From contig NZ_FOPH01000002.1 of assembly GCF_900113415.1 (NCBI RefSeq), positions 1 through 64,000 of the forward strand: 64,000 bases of DNA. Direction: 5' to 3'. This document shows positions 61,308-64,000 of this stretch, in pieces (the first letter of the stretch is position 1; each line of letters opens with the position of its first letter). A program made the translations under genes and the position numbers. This DNA comes from Oribacterium sp. WCC10 (GTDB lineage: Bacteria > Bacillota > Clostridia > Lachnospirales > Lachnospiraceae). The notes under the pieces are model-generated. The model saw nothing but the letters and a program-made list of their open reading frames with translations. It was not told where the DNA came from and searched no databases.

Positions 61308-62125
61308 GTATATACGATAAACTCTTCCCGCCGAAAAAGTATGCTCTGGAAAATGGAAAGGAAATCTTTCAGAAGCGCTCCAGAGCTCCGATCTATGTGA
61401 TCGTTATCCTTTTCATGAGTATCCTGTCAATAAGGATTACGGGATTTGATCCAACCATACTTGCCAAAAGAGGCAGTCAGTTTTTTGTTATTCTCAGCCG
61501 TATGTTTCCGCCTGAGCCTAAATATTTTAGTTCAATAGTGACTCCTATGCTTGATACTATCAAGATGTCACTTCTCGGTTCAGCATTGGGATCTATACTG
61601 TGTATACCGTTTGCTATGCTTGCATCAACCAATATCTGCAAGAATCGAGTGATTGTTGCTGCTATGAGACTTATGTTCAGTATTGTTCGAACATTACCTA
61701 CACTTGTAAGCGCACTGATAGCAACTTTTATTTTCGGACTTGGTACTATTGCCGGAACGACTGCTATTGCGGTCTTCTCATTTTCATATATCGGAAAGAT
61801 CATGTATGAGGAGATTGAGACTGTGGATATGGGTGCATTTGAAGCTATGGAGGCAATGGGATTCTCCAGAACCGGAGCATTCATCCATGCTATAGTTCCT
61901 CAGGTTATGCCGGCATTCCTTTCAAACAGCCTTTACAACTTCGAGGGTAATGTTCGTTATGCTGCCATACTCGGTTACGTAGGAGCGGGTGGTATAGGTC
62001 TTATCCTGAACGAGCAGTTGGGTTGGAGAGAGTATCCGAATGTAGGTATGATACTTCTTGTTCTGTTTATAACTGTATTTATTATTGAGTCAGTGAGTCG
62101 ATGGGCTCGTAAGAAGCTGGTCTAA
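61304..62125 (+). CDS. phnE: Phosphonate-type ABC transporter permease, first copy
   Basis: A 273-aa permease of the PhnE family with six helices. TMLDTIKMSLLGSALGSILCIPFAMLAS starts the ABC domain, and the EAA loop is GAFEAMEAMGFSRTGAFIHAIVPQVMP (about residues 185-210). The end carries ILGYVGAGGIGLILNEQLGWREYPNVG. It overlaps phnC by 4 bases. Together with the next gene it probably forms a heterodimeric channel. Confidence 0.94.
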   Translation: MSIYDKLFPPKKYALENGKEIFQKRSRAPIYVIVILFMSILSIRITGFDPTILAKRGSQFFVILSRMFPPEPKYFSSIVTPMLDTIKMSLLGSALGSILCIPFAMLASTNICKNRVIVAAMRLMFSIVRTLPTLVSALIATFIFGLGTIAGTTAIAVFSFSYIGKIMYEEIETVDMGAFEAMEAMGFSRTGAFIHAIVPQVMPAFLSNSLYNFEGNVRYAAILGYVGAGGIGLILNEQLGWREYPNVGMILLVLFITVFIIESVSRWARKKLV

Positions 62126-62137
62126 GGGGGTACTCGT

Positions 62138-62947
62138 ATGAATGAAAGAATAATAAAGGCATATGAGAGTCGTCCAAAGGACTGGATATGGAATCTTGCT
62201 ATAGCAATAGTTGTTATCGGGCTTCTTATTTGGAGTTTAGGTGCTATGGAGTCTTCTGGAACTACCACAAACGGTGGAAAGATGGCATTGAACATACTGA
62301 ATGGTATCGTTCATCCGGATCAAAAGCTTCTTTTTAATCTGACAAAGGAGGGAGTTCCGTATCTTCTTCTTGAAACAATCTGTATCGCATTTATGGGTAC
62401 TGTTGTGGGAGCTGTTTTTTCAATTCCTCTGGCGTTTCTGTCAGCAAGTAATCTGGCTCCGAAGCCGATTGCCTTTATAGGGCGTATACTCATCATGATC
62501 ATTCGTACCGTTCCGGCATTTGTTTATGGTCTTATGTTCATCAGAGTGACAGGTCCGGGAGCTTTTGCCGGTCTTATGACTATGTCAGTTACATCAATTG
62601 GTATGGTATCAAAGATGTATATTGAGGCTATTGAGGATCTGGATACAAAGATTCTTGAGTCTCTTGATGCTATGGGGTGCTCAACCTGGCAGAAGATTTT
62701 ATATGGTATACTTCCTCAGTTGATGCCGAATTTTGCATCTACAGCGATCTATCGTTTCGATATAAACCTTCGTGATGCTACAGTTCTTGGTCTTGTTGGA
62801 GCCGGAGGTATTGGTGCACCGCTTATCTTTGCGATGAACTCATATCGTTGGAATGAAGCCGGTTCTATACTTATCGGTCTTGTGGTTCTGGTTCTTTTCG
62901 TTGAGTGGATCAGTACAAAGATTCGTGTCAAGTTGACCAGAGGTTAA
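62138..62947 (+). CDS. phnE: Phosphonate-type ABC transporter permease, second copy
   Basis: A 269-aa PhnE-family permease, a diverged second copy of the upstream gene. LLLETICIAFMGTVVGAVFSIPLAFLSASNL, the EAA loop KILESLDAMGCSTWQKILYGILPQLMP, and VLGLVGAGGIGAPLIFAMNSYRW. AAGGGGG precedes the ATG. A terminator follows, closing the phnC-phnE-phnE operon. Confidence 0.94.
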   Translation: MNERIIKAYESRPKDWIWNLAIAIVVIGLLIWSLGAMESSGTTTNGGKMALNILNGIVHPDQKLLFNLTKEGVPYLLLETICIAFMGTVVGAVFSIPLAFLSASNLAPKPIAFIGRILIMIIRTVPAFVYGLMFIRVTGPGAFAGLMTMSVTSIGMVSKMYIEAIEDLDTKILESLDAMGCSTWQKILYGILPQLMPNFASTAIYRFDINLRDATVLGLVGAGGIGAPLIFAMNSYRWNEAGSILIGLVVLVLFVEWISTKIRVKLTRG

Positions 62948-62955
62948 AGTGAAAT

Positions 62956-62983
62956 GGCGGAGAGTTTTTCTCCGCCTTTTTTG
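62956..62983 (+). terminator. Rho-independent terminator of the phn operon
   Basis: Perfect stem GGCGGAGA/TCTCCGCC, five-base loop, then TTTTTTG. Confidence 0.94.
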
Positions 62984-63078
62984 TTTATGTGAGGATTAAT
63001 TAAACCCAAAATATAGCATTGGCTCTTTGTGAGGTGAGATTCTAAAGAGCTGATATTTTCGGATATAAAGGACAGTTT

Positions 63079-64000
63079 ATGAAAAAATTTGAGATATATT
63101 TCACATCGGATACTCATGGTAAGGTACTTCCTGTTGATTATGCTACAGGGAATGAGAAGCCTTGTGGTCTTTTGAATATTGCAGCTGAACTTAAAAAAAG
63201 GGGTATAGTCAGTTCTGTAAATAAAGAGAATGATCAAAATACGTTAAAGGATAGAAGTATACTATCTGATATAGAAGCCAATCTTCGTTTTTTGTCAGAT
63301 GTTTATGTTGAAAAAGAATCGGATACGCTTGTTCTTGATGGTGGAGACAGTCTTCAGGGGACACCTATGATCACATATTATCTTGATCATGCATCTGATT
63401 TTGACTTCCATCCTGTTGCAGAAGCTTTCAATGCAATGGGACTTGATTTCTATACATTGGGAAATCATGATTTCAATTTCGGTTATGATGCTATCAGAGA
63501 TTATGTAAATGCCATGAAGGGAACACTTCTTATTGCCAATGTTGAAGATTTGCGTGGCGAAATAAAACATAAGAGATATGTTATATGTACTTTAAAGAAT
63601 GGTCTGAAAGTAGGTATCACTGGAATAGTCACAGATTATGTAAATGTCTGGGAGCAGCCTGCACATCTGACTGAACTAAGAGTTTTGGATGCATTTAAGT
63701 CTGCTGATAAAGTTTATAAGGAAATGATGGATAAGGGCTGTGATATAACCGTATGCATTTATCATGGCGGTTATGAAGAGGATCTTAACACACATGAGAA
63801 ACTTACGGACAGCAGAGAAAATGTAGCCTGCGAGATTGCAAGAAATCTTTCATATGACATACTTCTTACAGGTCATCAGCATATGCCTGTATCCGGAATA
63901 GATTTGTCAGATACCTGGAGCGTTCAGCCTCCTGCTAATGCAGAACAGTATATTTCACTTCGGGCTGAGTATACAGAGGGGGAGAAGCTTAAGTGTACTT
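63079..64000 (+). CDS. 5'-nucleotidase / metallophosphoesterase family protein (5' part only)
   Basis: The gene runs off the window end; 307 codons are present. It is a UshA/YfkN-type calcineurin-like phosphoesterase: metal-binding motifs FTSDTHG (DxH), VLDGGDSLQGTP, LGNHDFNFG, ICIYHGG and LTGHQHMP appear in the expected order. There is no signal peptide at the start, so it may be cytoplasmic, unlike most secreted 5'-nucleotidases. The ATG at 63079 follows AAAGGACAG. Its place after a phosphonate-type transporter suggests it may dephosphorylate an imported organophosphate, but it is beyond a terminator. Confidence 0.9.
   Translation, partial: MKKFEIYFTSDTHGKVLPVDYATGNEKPCGLLNIAAELKKRGIVSSVNKENDQNTLKDRSILSDIEANLRFLSDVYVEKESDTLVLDGGDSLQGTPMITYYLDHASDFDFHPVAEAFNAMGLDFYTLGNHDFNFGYDAIRDYVNAMKGTLLIANVEDLRGEIKHKRYVICTLKNGLKVGITGIVTDYVNVWEQPAHLTELRVLDAFKSADKVYKEMMDKGCDITVCIYHGGYEEDLNTHEKLTDSRENVACEIARNLSYDILLTGHQHMPVSGIDLSDTWSVQPPANAEQYISLRAEYTEGEKLKCT

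Overview
The window is a 64 kb piece of a low-GC Firmicutes chromosome. It most likely comes from the Lachnospiraceae (Butyrivibrio/Pseudobutyrivibrio-like). The reasons are the family-typical DUF3881 and DUF951 proteins, a large bifunctional AdhE, a YaaT/HolB neighbourhood and strong Shine-Dalgarno sites. Almost every gene is on the + strand, in the same direction as the 23S rRNA; only tetR, rsmI and the SRP RNA run the other way. This suggests one replichore arm with no origin inside the window. The taxon is inferred from gene content only. I saw no prophage, insertion sequence or CRISPR array.

Layout. 0-0.7 kb: 3' end of 23S rRNA, then tRNA-Asn, tRNA-Cys and tRNA-Glu, with no 5S rRNA in between. 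1-16.6 kb: housekeeping genes (birA, gmk-like, holB, yaaT, a tRNA-methyltransferase-like gene, a SipW peptidase with its substrate, rpsF-ssb-rpsR, gdpP-rplI-dnaB, mecA). 16.6-23.9 kb: an envelope cassette in which a divergent TetR gene faces an MMPL exporter, a secreted coiled-coil protein and a choline-binding-repeat protein, with a 32-bp dyad between them. 24-37 kb: azlCD, acyltransferase, rsmI, a lipoprotein, metG, traX, tatD, SRP RNA, an MBOAT/DHHW O-acylation pair and murA.

37.3-50.9 kb: the most distinctive region, a sugar-acid catabolic locus. It has two SLC13-type permeases, a four-carbon acid sugar kinase, an Fe-alcohol dehydrogenase, a two-lobed cytoplasmic esterase, a cytoplasmic sialidase-like BNR protein, a PrpR-type regulator with a broken ATPase core, a PdxA2-type dehydrogenase, a YhcH/NanQ-like protein and a DapA/NanA-family aldolase. 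GTTTCA-type boxes precede each of its transcription units. I infer uptake of an acidic sugar or sugar ester, de-esterification or deglycosylation in the cytoplasm, aldol cleavage, and a kinase/PdxA branch to triose phosphate. The substrate is unknown.

51-64 kb: adhE with a sigma-A promoter and an NADH-repressor-like operator, gdhA with a terminator-like structured leader, a DUF3881 gene, an amino-acid ABC permease/ATPase pair without a binding protein, an intergenic cluster of DnaA-box-like 9-mers, a phosphonate-type ABC transporter (phnD, phnC, phnE, phnE) and the start of a 5'-nucleotidase-like metallophosphatase that runs off the end of the window.
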